Positions 47,941-57,161 of a stretch of DNA of 64,000 nt are shown here, piece by piece. Made by a program: the position numbers and the translations under genes. The DNA is from JBAZOY01 sp041648505. GTDB lineage: Bacteria > Desulfobacterota > Syntrophia > Syntrophales > CG2-30-49-12. The stretch is taken from contig JBAZOY010000004.1 in NCBI GenBank assembly GCA_041648505.1, positions 21,159 through 85,158 of the forward strand. The letters are read 5' to 3'. The notes below the pieces were generated by a model that ran no database searches, was not told the origin of the DNA, and was given only the letters and a program-made list of their open reading frames with translations. The stretch's first letter is position 1. Every line of letters begins with the position of its first letter.

Positions 47941-49743
47941 TTACAATCTCCGTTCTTCTCTCAACAAACTTTCCTTCTCAGCCAATAGATGAATACAAAG
48001 GTCTCTGTCATTTTCCTCCTCAGCTTTTACGAGCTTCACTCTTAATATTCTGTGTTTCTCCTTATACCACTTTCGTTTAATCTGTTTTATCGTATCAGCA
48101 ATGAGCTGATCAATCACCATCTCGTCATAGGGACTTTTATCGATCATCAATTTCAAAAGCCTCCCCTTAAGAGATTCATTATCCAGACGATCAATGATCA
48201 GGAAGGCATCAGGAGATCCTGCCCCGTTTCTAGAAGGAACTCCACGCAATGCTTTACCCAGGGTACTCAATTCCTCGTTCATGAAGTAATCAAGAACGCC
48301 TGTTTCTATGATGGCAGGAATCTTATGAGGGTATTCCAGCATGACATGGATAAGACTTAATCCCAACATGTCTACCTTCGCTTTATCAATGCTTGCCTTA
48401 CCCGTTTTTCGTTCCTGTGAAGTACCGTTTCTTTTCGTGAAAGGAGGAGCCAAAGCTTTGAGAATTTCTGTCTTCAAGAGTTCCTGGTCAATGCCGAGTT
48501 TTTCCCCTACCCTTTTTATAAAGAGATTTCTCTCAAGGGCATCATCAATATTAGCGATAAAAGAGACGGCTCTATGCACAGCATCGCTCCTGCCTTCAAC
48601 AGTCCCCCCCTTCTCATCTATGATATTTTCAATATAATAATCAACCATGGACGGGGCATGATCAATAATTTCTTCAAGACCTTTTCTGCCATATTTTCTA
48701 ACGTAGCTGTCGGGATCGTAACCATCGGGAAGAATAACGGCTTTTGTCCGAATGTTTCCAGCAAGGAACAATTCTATGCTTCGCGCAAGTGCCTTTTTCC
48801 CTCCTTCATCAGGATCAAATATGGCAACTATATCCCCCGTATATCGCCTGATCAGTTCAACTTGATCCTTCGTCAGTGCCGTTCCAAGGGTGGCAACGAC
48901 GTTGGTAATACCGGCATTCCAGAGGGCAACCAGATCGAAATACCCCTCAACAAGAACGGCATAGCCCTTTTTCCGTATGGCCTCTCTGGTTTTGGCAAGA
49001 CCGTAAAGATTTCTTCCCTTCACGTATACCGGAGATTCAGGTGAATTGAGATATTTTGGTTCTCCATCCCCTAAAATCCTTCCGCCAAAAGCGATAACAT
49101 TGCTCCCCAAATCTTCTATCGGAAAGATTAACCTTCCCCTAAATCGATCATAAAGGTCTCCTTTATCTGTTTTTATAATCAGGCCTGCCTGTTCGACAAG
49201 TTTTAAAGGAACCCCCTTCTTTTCAAAGTAATCTCTGAGGTATTTCCACCCATCCAGGGCAAACCCGAAACAAAATTCATCAATGAGGGCTGCATTATCT
49301 ATTCCCCTGTTTCTTAGATATTCCCAGGCACCTTTCCCTGCCGGTGATCGAAGGTTTTTAGAAAAGTATACTGCCGCCATCTGGTTGACTCTTATAAGCT
49401 GTTCCCTGAGAGTGGTACGTTCCTTTTCCTCACGGCTCATGTTCCTCTCCGGGATAACAATACCACCCTTTTCAGCTAAATACCTTACCGCCTCGGGATA
49501 GGAAATATTGTTTATCTTCATTAAAAAGGTAATAGCATTACCCCCCTCACCACAGCCAAAGCAGTAAAATATCTGTTTATCGTCACTGACGGTAAAGGAA
49601 GGGGTCTTTTCCTTATGAAAAGGACAGAGGCCCAAAAAGTTTCTCCCTGCCTTTTTAAGGGTGAGATATTCCGAAACCAGACCGACAATGTTCGTCCGGT
49701 TTTTAACCTCCTCGATCTTATCTGCCGGGATGTATCCCTTCAA
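47941..49743 (-). CDS. dnaG: DNA primase
   Basis: 600 residues from TTG 49743, which yields the usual N-terminus KGYIPADKIEEVKNRT and has AGGA eight bases upstream; an ATG at 49770 (nine codons earlier) has no ribosome site. The CHC2 zinc domain is CPFHKEKTPSF ... YCFGCGEGG. The TOPRIM domain is VLVEGYFDLVALWNAG and AIFDPDEGGKKALARS. A C-terminal helicase-binding domain follows. It makes RNA primers at replication forks. rpoD follows 88 bases later, as in the macromolecular synthesis operon. Confidence 0.95.
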   Translation of the reverse strand: MKGYIPADKIEEVKNRTNIVGLVSEYLTLKKAGRNFLGLCPFHKEKTPSFTVSDDKQIFYCFGCGEGGNAITFLMKINNISYPEAVRYLAEKGGIVIPERNMSREEKERTTLREQLIRVNQMAAVYFSKNLRSPAGKGAWEYLRNRGIDNAALIDEFCFGFALDGWKYLRDYFEKKGVPLKLVEQAGLIIKTDKGDLYDRFRGRLIFPIEDLGSNVIAFGGRILGDGEPKYLNSPESPVYVKGRNLYGLAKTREAIRKKGYAVLVEGYFDLVALWNAGITNVVATLGTALTKDQVELIRRYTGDIVAIFDPDEGGKKALARSIELFLAGNIRTKAVILPDGYDPDSYVRKYGRKGLEEIIDHAPSMVDYYIENIIDEKGGTVEGRSDAVHRAVSFIANIDDALERNLFIKRVGEKLGIDQELLKTEILKALAPPFTKRNGTSQERKTGKASIDKAKVDMLGLSLIHVMLEYPHKIPAIIETGVLDYFMNEELSTLGKALRGVPSRNGAGSPDAFLIIDRLDNESLKGRLLKLMIDKSPYDEMVIDQLIADTIKQIKRKWYKEKHRILRVKLVKAEEENDRDLCIHLLAEKESLLREERRL

Positions 49744-49761
49744 CCTACGTTTCCTCAACCT

Positions 49762-49841
49762 GTTAGACATCAGGGATCAGAGATCTGCGAATCAAGATTT
49801 TTTTGATAATAACAAAAAATCTTGATTCGCACGTTAGACAT
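49762..49841. repeat. direct repeats flanking an 18-bp inverted repeat at dnaG 5' end
   Basis: GTTAGACAT occurs at 49762-49770 and 49833-49841. Between them lie TGCGAATCAAGATTTTTT at 49786-49803, a 10-base loop and its exact complement at 49814-49831. Looks like a small inserted element with 9-bp target duplication, or a terminator for the HIT gene in the same place. Confidence 0.7.
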
Positions 49842-49891
49842 ACGCGTAAAACCTGTAACGTAAGATAAAAAAATCTGCAAATCCGACAAGA

Positions 49892-50242
49892 TCAGACCAG
49901 TGTATCTTTGAGGGTGAGTTTCTTATTTCCCAAGACATGCATGTGAAGGTGGTAGACAAGCTGTCCTCCTTCTTCGTTACAGTTTATTACCGTTCTGAAG
50001 CCCTTCTGATCAATGCCCTTAATCCTTGCTACCTCCTGCACGGCATTAACCATGGCACTTAAGTAATCCCTCTCTCCAGCTCCCACATCCATAAGGGTGG
50101 ATATATGCTGTTTAGGAATTACAAGAACATGAACTGGGGTTACAGGATGGATATCATCAAAGGCAAGGGTTTTTTCATCTTCGTAAACTTTACTGCAAGG
50201 CATCAGGCCATTGATTATTTTACAAAATATGCATTCCTCCAT
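49892..50242 (-). CDS. HIT-family (HINT-like) protein
   Basis: 116 residues. CIFCKIINGLMPCSKVYED is the HINT start with zinc-type cysteines, VTPVHVLVIPKQHISTLMDV follows, and YHLHMHVLGNK is the histidine triad (HxHxH). Members hydrolyse nucleoside phosphoramidates. It sits between hisA and dnaG. The C-terminal LKDTLV is usual for this length. Confidence 0.93.
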   Translation of the reverse strand: MEECIFCKIINGLMPCSKVYEDEKTLAFDDIHPVTPVHVLVIPKQHISTLMDVGAGERDYLSAMVNAVQEVARIKGIDQKGFRTVINCNEEGGQLVYHLHMHVLGNKKLTLKDTLV

Positions 50243-50268
50243 CTCTTAATCCCTCCATTTATTTCTTT

Positions 50269-50312
50269 TCAAAATCCCCCCTACCCCCCTTTTTCAAAGG
50301 GAGGAACAAGGT
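50269..50312 (-). repeat. C/G-run hairpin at the end of hisA
   Basis: On the minus strand CCTCCCTTTGAAAAAGGGGG then GTAGGGGGGATTTT. CCCTTT pairs with AAAGGG. The hisA stop lies inside, so the last residues CSSL of HisA are encoded by it. May terminate hisA; only one copy is in the window. Confidence 0.5.
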
Positions 50313-51043
50313 TGCATCTGAACCCCAGCGGCCTTTATGGCATCCTCCAAGGATAAGGCCCCTGCATAAAGGGCCTTACCAATGATAACGCCGGTTACTC
50401 CGAAAGGTTCTATTTCCTTGATCCCCTCTATATCGCGGATACCTGATACACCTCCTGATGCTATCACCGGAATATCAAGAGATTCAGCAATGATTTTTGT
50501 GGCCTCAATATTGATACCTTTACCAGTACCGTCTCTCTTAATGTCAGTATATACGATGGCCTCCAAACCATATCCCTCATAACTTTTGGCTATCTCCTTT
50601 GCGGATTCAGTTGTTATCTCCGTCCATCCCTTGATGGCTACCCAGCCATCACTGGCGTCAATACCAAGAATAACCTTTCCCGGATAAGTTTTGCAGGCCT
50701 CCCTGACAAATGTTTTACTCTTAAAGGCCGCGGTTCCCAGGATAACCCAACGAACCCCCATATTTATATAAGTATCAATGGTCTTTATATCTCTGATTCC
50801 GCCACCAACCTGTATCGGCACTACGGCTTCTTTTACAATCTCATGGATCACGTCCTGATTTCGCGGGAAACCGGCAAGGGCACCATCAAGATCAACTAAA
50901 TGGATACGTTTTGCCCCCTTTTCCTGCCATAATCTTGCCACCTCAGCAGGGCTATCCGAATATACGGTAACTTGCCGGAAATCCCCCTGAATAAGCCTTA
51001 CACAGGTACCGGCTTTTAAATCAATCGCAGGTATAATGAGCAA
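50294..51043 (-). CDS. hisA: phosphoribosylformimino-5-aminoimidazole carboxamide ribotide isomerase
   Basis: 249 residues, TIM barrel, histidine pathway. It starts at TTG 51043 after GGGAG. IIPAIDLKAGTCVRLIQGDF, VDLDGALAGFPRN, VGGGIRDIKTIDTY, and DIKRDGTGKGINIEATKIIA are the two-half barrel motifs; the catalytic aspartates sit in AIDLK and YTDIKRDG. The final residues QMQPCSSL run into a repeat hairpin rather than a conserved end. It is followed by the HIT gene and lies 108 bases from a lipoprotein gene. Confidence 0.96.
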   Translation of the reverse strand: MLIIPAIDLKAGTCVRLIQGDFRQVTVYSDSPAEVARLWQEKGAKRIHLVDLDGALAGFPRNQDVIHEIVKEAVVPIQVGGGIRDIKTIDTYINMGVRWVILGTAAFKSKTFVREACKTYPGKVILGIDASDGWVAIKGWTEITTESAKEIAKSYEGYGLEAIVYTDIKRDGTGKGINIEATKIIAESLDIPVIASGGVSGIRDIEGIKEIEPFGVTGVIIGKALYAGALSLEDAIKAAGVQMQPCSSL

Positions 51044-51151
51044 CTTTAGACTCCCACATATAAAACATTAGTCATACATCGCATATTCGGAAGAGAACTT
51101 TAAAATTTACATTCATCAGATCTTTGACTTACGGCTGATACCTTATATGAC

Positions 51152-51856
51152 TTACCGCCCCTGGGGAAAGGTTTTCAAGATCTCCGCCATCCCTCCCTCT
51201 GTTAATTCCTCTGCTGTTACCCACTTTCCACCCTGTTTAAAGAAGGAAGAAATAAGAAACAGATTCTCCATCAGTGAGCTTTGTGTCCTGTCAAATGTAC
51301 CCTTCCACGCCAGTGTCCCATCATTCACCCTGAGCAGATGTATATCAAAGGCTACCGATGCGGGTTTCTCAACAGAATAAGAACGCCCCTTCCTCTCTCT
51401 GTAGCGATAGACATATCCGACAGCAACTCCATCTGCTCCCAGTTCAGCACCAACCTTTTTTAATATTTCAGGAAGGGACACCTTTGGAAGATCAGCAGAT
51501 ATCCGTCTGTAAACATTACCTGCCATCTCAGGAGAAATGATGGTGAATCTTCTGTTTTCTTTGATCCACTGAAGAAATATACTCTCCACTCTTTTTTCCG
51601 CATCCGTTAAATACCCATCGCTAAGGAAAGTAGCCCCGCACAGGGGACAACTGACAGCTTCAATTTTATCCTTCTCCATGGTTACCTGTTGAAAAGGAAC
51701 CACAGCGATACATTGAAAGGCAGGTTTCCCCTCTCCCATAAGATTGTTTATTGTCTCCCCTCTCTGATGGCAACCAGTAACCATGGAGAAAATAAAAGCT
51801 GAAAAAAAGAAAATCCCCCCTTTTTTGATGATGTTACCACAATAATTAAGCATCAT
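51152..51856 (-). CDS. lipoprotein of unknown function
   Basis: 234 residues. The leader is hydrophobic and ends in the lipobox MVTGC (about residue 29), so it is probably membrane-anchored by lipid. The mature part has CIAVVPFQQVTMEKDKIEAV, a CxxC pair (CPLCGATF), VESIFLQWIKENRRFTIISP and LRVNDGTLAWKGTFDRTQSS. These resemble the curli-secretion-like/CsgG-related surface lipoproteins that start with an xVxPF strand. Function is unknown. It lies between hisB and hisA, with AGGAAAA before ATG 51856. Confidence 0.7.
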   Translation of the reverse strand: MMLNYCGNIIKKGGIFFFSAFIFSMVTGCHQRGETINNLMGEGKPAFQCIAVVPFQQVTMEKDKIEAVSCPLCGATFLSDGYLTDAEKRVESIFLQWIKENRRFTIISPEMAGNVYRRISADLPKVSLPEILKKVGAELGADGVAVGYVYRYRERKGRSYSVEKPASVAFDIHLLRVNDGTLAWKGTFDRTQSSLMENLFLISSFFKQGGKWVTAEELTEGGMAEILKTFPQGR

Positions 51857-52072
51857 TTTTCCTCAAGTTAAGTAAATATTCTGCGGAACACAAAGGAGAT
51901 AAAAACAACCAATGGAGAAATGCATAATACGTTTTTTTACATATTACGAGAGATTGAAAAATTGTATTCAATGGTGTCTGAAAAACCTTTGATTCACAGC
52001 TTCTGAATCTAATTTTTCACTGTTCTACAAAAATCTCAGCAAGACGACGACTGTTTAAACGCTTACGGTTTT

Positions 52073-52675
52073 TTAGAGGCTCCCCTTTGTAGACAAGACA
52101 CCCTCTATCCGGTCATCGAGAGATGACGCCCCCCTCATGGCACGGGCAAATGCCTTGAAGACCGCCTCCACGATATGGTGATTATTCTTTCCATACATGA
52201 GATTAATGTGCAATGTTATGCCACTGTGGTCTGAAAAGGATTTAAAAAATTCCCTCAGGAGGGCAGGATCAAAATTCTTGATCTTTCTGTTACCGAAATC
52301 CGCATGGTAAATCAGATAAGGTCTCCCTGAGATATCCATTGCCACACTGCATAAACTCTCATCCATCGGAATCACCGCCGAGCCATAACGCTCCAGTCCC
52401 CTCTTGTCACCCAGGGCTTCCTTGACGGCTTCTCCCAGACAGATTCCTATATCCTCAACGAGGTGGTGATCATCTATAACTGTATCCCCTTTACTTTTTA
52501 CCTTTAGGTCAAACAGGCCATGCTTTGCAAAAAGTTGCAGCATATGGTCAAGAAAAGGTATCGTGGTAGCTATTTCACCCTCCCCTGTACCATCGAGGAT
52601 AATCTCCACCGAAACCTCAGTTTCGGTTGTTTTTCTATATGTTTTTCCTTTTCGTTCCATGGCACCACTTTCCAT
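52073..52675 (-). CDS. hisB: imidazoleglycerol-phosphate dehydratase
   Basis: 200 residues, monofunctional form. Diagnostic metal-binding blocks are GTGEGEIATTIPFLDHMLQL, DDHHLVEDIGICLGEAV, DFGNRKIKNF and NNHHIVEAVFKAFARAM. Mn-dependent dehydration of IGP in histidine synthesis. ATG overlaps hisG's stop by one base (TAATG). It lies between hisG and the lipoprotein gene. Confidence 0.96.
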   Translation of the reverse strand: MESGAMERKGKTYRKTTETEVSVEIILDGTGEGEIATTIPFLDHMLQLFAKHGLFDLKVKSKGDTVIDDHHLVEDIGICLGEAVKEALGDKRGLERYGSAVIPMDESLCSVAMDISGRPYLIYHADFGNRKIKNFDPALLREFFKSFSDHSGITLHINLMYGKNNHHIVEAVFKAFARAMRGASSLDDRIEGVLSTKGSL

Positions 52676-53544
52676 TAGATAACCTTATTCAGGGGATATT
52701 CAATAATTCCTTCAGCCCCCGCTTCCTGAAGGAGAGGAATTAACTCCCTGACAGCATTTTTATCCACCATGGTTTCAACGGCGAACCAATCTTGTGAATG
52801 CAGACTGGATATAGTGGGAGCTTTAAGAGATGGCAGTAAAAGTATAATTTGTTCTAGCTTTTCTTTGGAAACATTTAATTTTAACCCCACCTTACTCATG
52901 GCATCCAGGGAACCATTGAGAAGAGTTCTTATCTGCTCCATCTTCCGCCTTTTCCATGGATCTCCCCATGCCCCATGATTTGCAATTAATCGGGTATTGG
53001 TCTTCATGAGCTCATGAATGATCCTTAGATTATTAGCCCTGATGGTACTTCCCGTTTCAGTAACCTCTACAATGGCATCCACCAGACCTTCGACAACTTT
53101 AGCCTCCGTTGCCCCCCAGGAAAATTCAACAGTAACGTTGATGTTTCTCTCCTTGAAATATTTTTTTGTGAAATTAACCATTTCCGTTGATATTTTTTTC
53201 CCCTCTAAATCTTGCAGGGAAGTGAGTGGAGAATCTTCTCTAACTACCAGGACCCATCTTGCCTCTTTGGGGGATGTCTTTGAATAAATAAGATCCTGAA
53301 CGACAACAATATCCGATTCGTTTTCCAGTATCCAGTCCTTTCCGGTAAGGCCTATATCAAGAGTCCCATCTTCAACGTACCTTGACATTTCCTGCGCCCT
53401 TACAAGCGTACAAGAAATGTCTTCATCATCTATATCAGGAAAGTAACTTCTACTGTTGTAAGAAATACGCCAGCCAGCCCTCTTAAACAGTTCAACTGTA
53501 CTTGACTCCAAACTCCCCTTAGGTATTCCTAATTTTAGCTTCAT
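52675..53544 (-). CDS. hisG: ATP phosphoribosyltransferase, long form
   Basis: 289 residues, matching the long HisG_L type with a C-terminal regulatory ACT-like domain rather than the short form that needs HisZ. KLGIPKGSLESSTVELFKRA starts it; GLTGKDWILENESDIVVVQD holds the PRPP/ATP site. Feedback by histidine is expected from the family. Starts 53544 with a 4-base overlap with hisI, and ends in hisB. Confidence 0.95.
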   Translation of the reverse strand: MKLKLGIPKGSLESSTVELFKRAGWRISYNSRSYFPDIDDEDISCTLVRAQEMSRYVEDGTLDIGLTGKDWILENESDIVVVQDLIYSKTSPKEARWVLVVREDSPLTSLQDLEGKKISTEMVNFTKKYFKERNINVTVEFSWGATEAKVVEGLVDAIVEVTETGSTIRANNLRIIHELMKTNTRLIANHGAWGDPWKRRKMEQIRTLLNGSLDAMSKVGLKLNVSKEKLEQIILLLPSLKAPTISSLHSQDWFAVETMVDKNAVRELIPLLQEAGAEGIIEYPLNKVI

Positions 53545-53915
53545 TTATAAACATCCTCAGGAGAGAATATCGGCTCTCCCACGATCTCGGCCTTTCCCTC
53601 GGAAAGTCTTCTATAGAAACATGACCTGTAACCAGTATGACATGCAGCCCCACCTATCTGTTGTACTCTCAAGAGAACGGTATCGGCATCACAATCAAGC
53701 AAGATATCTCTAACGAACTGAATATGGCCTGATGTCTCCCCCTTCATCCATAAGGCGTTTCTCGACCTGCTGAAATAATGGGCCTTACCCGTCTCCAGCG
53801 TCTTCAACCAGGCATCAAGATTCATATAGGCCAGCATCAGGACCTCTTGTGTCTCTTCATCCTGAACGATGACCGGTATCAGTCCCCTACCCTTCGCAAA
53901 ATCAAGCTCAACCAT
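53541..53915 (-). CDS. hisI: phosphoribosyl-AMP cyclohydrolase
   Basis: 124 residues, stand-alone PRA-CH without the PRA-PH domain. Motifs are LIPVIVQDEETQEVLMLAYM, SRNALWMKGETSGH, the metal-binding DCDADTVLLRVQQIG and the cysteine pair of ACHTGYRSCFYRR. First gene of the his block in this direction, preceded by AAGGGGGCGGT and the strong promoter listed at 54043-54069. Confidence 0.95.
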   Translation of the reverse strand: MVELDFAKGRGLIPVIVQDEETQEVLMLAYMNLDAWLKTLETGKAHYFSRSRNALWMKGETSGHIQFVRDILLDCDADTVLLRVQQIGGAACHTGYRSCFYRRLSEGKAEIVGEPIFSPEDVYK

Positions 53916-54396
53916 ACCGCCCCCTTGGAATCCTTGCCACCCGACTTACCAATATTGTTGCAGATCAATTTCTATATCGTTTTAGGCGATGTAACGGTCA
54001 CTATTATCACCCAGTATTATATTAATAGTATAACTTTATATTATTATATACGTTACATACATTTGTCAACCTCTTCTTTGTCCCTAAATCCACCACCTAA
54101 GTTCAGTAAATTCGGGAAGGAAGGGCGTTTGCTGATAATTTACATTCACCTCAATGCACGACAATAATCATCATTTATGCTGTAAATTCAATCATCATAA
54201 AATGTTGGTGGTGAATTACGGTGTCATTAAATGTTGCAGGCAAAGCACTGGCAAAATATACCCAGAATAACAATACAGTTTCCAAATGAAAAAATTCTCC
54301 ACAAAATGCTGCAAGGGGCATCAGGCCGGATATAAAATATCCTCTGTTGGGATGTTGAGGATGCAGCAGAGAATTATAAGGCTTGTAAGGGGTGGC
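53916..54396. other. AT-rich gap between hisI and VWA gene
   Basis: No gene found. It holds the leftward his promoter and a stretch of alternating A/T around 54010-54055. The rest, up to 54396, shows no frame that I can connect to a protein and no structured element. Confidence 0.6.
54043..54069 (-). promoter_or_regulatory. sigma-70 promoter for his operon
   Basis: On the minus strand TTGACA, 15 bases and TATAAT, both perfect consensus hexamers though with short spacing; overlapping -10 alternatives give 16-18 bases. It is about 130 bases upstream of hisI. Confidence 0.5.
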
Positions 54397-55569
54397 TTAC
54401 GTTTTTACCGTCAGCTTTCTGATCGCTTCTCCCAGACCATCCAGCGTCAGCGGAAACATAGGAAAAACATTACCGATCATCATCACCGTGGGATGATTCC
54501 AGGATAACTCCTCCTCCGGATTCAGCCAGACACAGTGGGTGAAGTGATCTGCAATCTGTTTAAGCCACATGATTCCCGGTTTTTCGTTTTGCTCGTAGTA
54601 GTAAATTGCTCCGTATCGGTGAGTCAGCTCATAGGGGGCCATTCGAGCGTCACCTACCAACACCACCTTGTATTCGTTATCCAGATTGTGCAGCAGAGCT
54701 TCGGTACTGGTTGGCTCATTTCTCTCAATGTCTTTATACGCGTTATCATAAATGCAATTGTGAAAGTAGTAGTATTTGAAATCCTTGAAATGGGAAACGG
54801 AATGAGCTGCCGTGAAGAGTCGGCTGCATGTTCTCGCGTAGGGAATCATTGACCCACCTACGTCCATGAGGAGGAGCAGTTTGGTGGCGTTGAGCCTGCT
54901 TTTTCTCCAGCGCAGCTCGATATCACCAGCATTTTTAGCAGTGGCATCAATGGTCTTTTCAAGGTCCAGTTCATCCTCGGGCCCGATCCGTCCCAGCAGC
55001 CTCAGACCCCTCAAAGCTACCTTAATCTGGCGAACATCGAGTACCATATCGCTGCGATAGTTTTTGAACTTGCGTTGTTGAGCAACCTGCATAGCACTTC
55101 TCCGCCGAGATTCGCCTCCAATCCTGATTCCCGCCGGGTGCCGTCCTGAATGACCAAAAGGACTAACGCCTCCTCTTCCAATCCAGTACCCTCCTCCATC
55201 GTGCTGCTCAGTCTGTTCCTGCATTCGCTTTTCGAACTCTCTGATGAGCTCCTTGATGTCCATCTGATCAAGCATTGCCATTTCTTCTACCGAGAGAACC
55301 GAGCCGAAATTCGCCGGATCGCTGAGCCAGTCAAGAATCTCGTTCCTGATCTCATCCAGTGTCTCAATGCCCTTGAAATATTCCTGGAAGGCAATATCAT
55401 ACTGATCGAACAGCGTTTCGCTTTTGACAAGGATCGCCCGAGCCAGACAGTAGAATTCGTCAAGATTGGCGATGTAACCCTTGGAAAGTGCCTCCATCAA
55501 TGTCATCCATTCGGTAAGGGTGACCGGAACCCGTTTTTTTCTGAGGGTATGGAAGAAGTCGGTGAACAT
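54397..55569 (-). CDS. VWA-domain protein (CoxE/YehP-like)
   Basis: 390 residues. The N-terminal part is charged and helical. RKSRLNATKLLLLMDVGGSM starts a von Willebrand A fold: MDVGGSM is close to the MIDAS motif DxSxS but reads D-V-G-G-S, so the first serine is a glycine. Later blocks are KYYYFHNCIYDNAYKD and VLVGDARMAPYEL. It is the partner of the MoxR gene just upstream, as in MoxR/VWA pairs used for cofactor or metal-cluster assembly. Starts at ATG 55569 after GGAG in the moxR tail. Confidence 0.87.
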   Translation of the reverse strand: MFTDFFHTLRKKRVPVTLTEWMTLMEALSKGYIANLDEFYCLARAILVKSETLFDQYDIAFQEYFKGIETLDEIRNEILDWLSDPANFGSVLSVEEMAMLDQMDIKELIREFEKRMQEQTEQHDGGGYWIGRGGVSPFGHSGRHPAGIRIGGESRRRSAMQVAQQRKFKNYRSDMVLDVRQIKVALRGLRLLGRIGPEDELDLEKTIDATAKNAGDIELRWRKSRLNATKLLLLMDVGGSMIPYARTCSRLFTAAHSVSHFKDFKYYYFHNCIYDNAYKDIERNEPTSTEALLHNLDNEYKVVLVGDARMAPYELTHRYGAIYYYEQNEKPGIMWLKQIADHFTHCVWLNPEEELSWNHPTVMMIGNVFPMFPLTLDGLGEAIRKLTVKT

Positions 55570-55572
55570 GTA

Positions 55573-56442
55573 CTAATATCTCCAGCGTATGTTTTGTCCT
55601 GATGCAGAGCGCCCCATATAACCGGAGTTGAAGTACTCGTGATCGACCTCTTTCTTCAGCAAGGTGCCGATAAAGGGAATATCCATGGATATCTGATCGG
55701 GAGATATGCCACCTAACATCAGGGCTTGAAGCCAGTCAAGTAACTCGCTTGTCGATGGCTTCTTTCGGAAGTCTTCCGCACCTCTAAGGGCATAGAAAGC
55801 CTTGAGTGCTTCCCTGAGCAGGTTTTTCTCTATGTCGGGGAAGTGCACCCTGACTATCTCCTCCATCATCTCTTTCCCGGGAAATTCGATGTAGTGGAAT
55901 ATGCAGCGTCTGAGGAAGGCATCAGGGAGTTCTTTTTCAGCATTGCTGGTGATGATTACAATTGGCCGGTGTCTGGTGGTGATAGTCTCGCCGATCTCCG
56001 GAATATAAAACGACATCACATCCAGCTCGTTGAGCAGGTCGTTGGGGAACTCCAGATCGGCCTTATCAATCTCGTCGATAAGCAGTACCACCTGTTCCGG
56101 GTCAACAAATGCTTCTCCCATCTTTCCCATTTTGATGTAATGACTGATGTCGGAGACGTCCCTATCCCCAAATCGGCTGTCGTTAAGCCGCTGCACAGTA
56201 TCATATACGTAGAGACCATCCTGGGCCTTCGTTGTCGACTTGATAAACCAGGTAATCAGCTTCTTTCCCAATCCCTTGGATATACTGGTGGCCAGCAAAG
56301 TTTTTCCCGTTCCCGGTTCCCCCCGGATCAGGAGTGGCCTCTTTAGCGCGATAGAAACATTAACGGCATTTCTTAAGGATTCCGAGGCAACATAATCAGC
56401 AGATCCCTTGAACTGGTCAAATTTTTTGTTGTCATTTAGCAT
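55573..56442 (-). CDS. MoxR-family AAA+ ATPase
   Basis: 289 residues. Walker A is IRGEPGTGKTLLATSIS, Walker B LLIDEIDKADLEF, sensor-1 IVIITSNAEKELPDAF, and an arginine finger region RRCIFHYIEFPG follows. It is shorter than typical 330-residue MoxR proteins and close to the APE2220/RavA-like side. It is a chaperone-like partner of the VWA protein downstream. AGGAGGAAGA precedes the ATG. The target protein is unknown. Confidence 0.92.
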   Translation of the reverse strand: MLNDNKKFDQFKGSADYVASESLRNAVNVSIALKRPLLIRGEPGTGKTLLATSISKGLGKKLITWFIKSTTKAQDGLYVYDTVQRLNDSRFGDRDVSDISHYIKMGKMGEAFVDPEQVVLLIDEIDKADLEFPNDLLNELDVMSFYIPEIGETITTRHRPIVIITSNAEKELPDAFLRRCIFHYIEFPGKEMMEEIVRVHFPDIEKNLLREALKAFYALRGAEDFRKKPSTSELLDWLQALMLGGISPDQISMDIPFIGTLLKKEVDHEYFNSGYMGRSASGQNIRWRY

Positions 56443-56537
56443 TCATTCTTCCTCCTGAGATAATCTAAGGCGATAGTGTACCTCTGTTAAATAAGTAGCG
56501 TGCATGGCAAGAAGGACGTCCCGGATTTCTTCCTTTT

Positions 56538-57023
56538 TTACTTATGCGCTTTCTTTTCCCGCAGTTTTTCCGCCAGTCTCATATCCTTTCTGGCTTTGGC
56601 TTCCTGATTGCGCCGTTTATCCCCATCAGACTCTAATATAAGCGGAGGGACCGGGCTAGGCCTTCCATCCGGCCCCAGGGCCACAAAGGTGAGATAGGCA
56701 GATGCCGTGTGCCTTGCCGCTCCGGTAAGGAGATTTTCCGCTTCCACCCGGACACCCACTTCCATGGAGGTCCTTCCTACCAGATTTAAGCTGGCTTTGA
56801 GGTTTAGAAGTTCTCCAATAAAAACCGGGTTGTGGAAATCCAACCGGTCAAGGGAGGCCGTAACCACATTTTTACAGGCGTGCCGTGCTGCCACAATGCC
56901 GGCGGTAATGTCTATGTGCTTCATTACCACCCCTCCATGGACATTTCCCGACGTATTGGCATCCAGCTGTGTCATTTGATGCACCATAGTAAGGGTGCTT
57001 TCCTTTACTTTTTTCCCTTCCAT
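56538..57023 (-). CDS. hotdog-fold acyl-CoA thioesterase (YciA/BACH-like)
   Basis: 161 residues. The hotdog core has MTQLDANTSGNVHGGVVMKH with the catalytic aspartate/asparagine region, and RLDFHNPVFIGELLNLKASL plus VRVEAENLLTGAARHTASAY. It fits acyl-CoA thioesterases of the YciA group that hydrolyse a broad range of CoA thioesters. The end is basic (KARKDMRLAEKLREKKAHK) and could contact nucleic acid or just be a tail. AGGAGAGAAA precedes ATG 57023. Confidence 0.9.
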   Translation of the reverse strand: MEGKKVKESTLTMVHQMTQLDANTSGNVHGGVVMKHIDITAGIVAARHACKNVVTASLDRLDFHNPVFIGELLNLKASLNLVGRTSMEVGVRVEAENLLTGAARHTASAYLTFVALGPDGRPSPVPPLILESDGDKRRNQEAKARKDMRLAEKLREKKAHK

Positions 57024-57161
57024 TTTCTCTCCTCCAATGAACTTTATACCGGGCCCCGAAATACAGACCGGCGCAACTAAAAATGAAGTTTATAATTGCT
57101 AACGACTCTGTAAAAAAAGTCTTTTTACGTGGTTATATTATCCTGAGCAAATCGGATTTCT

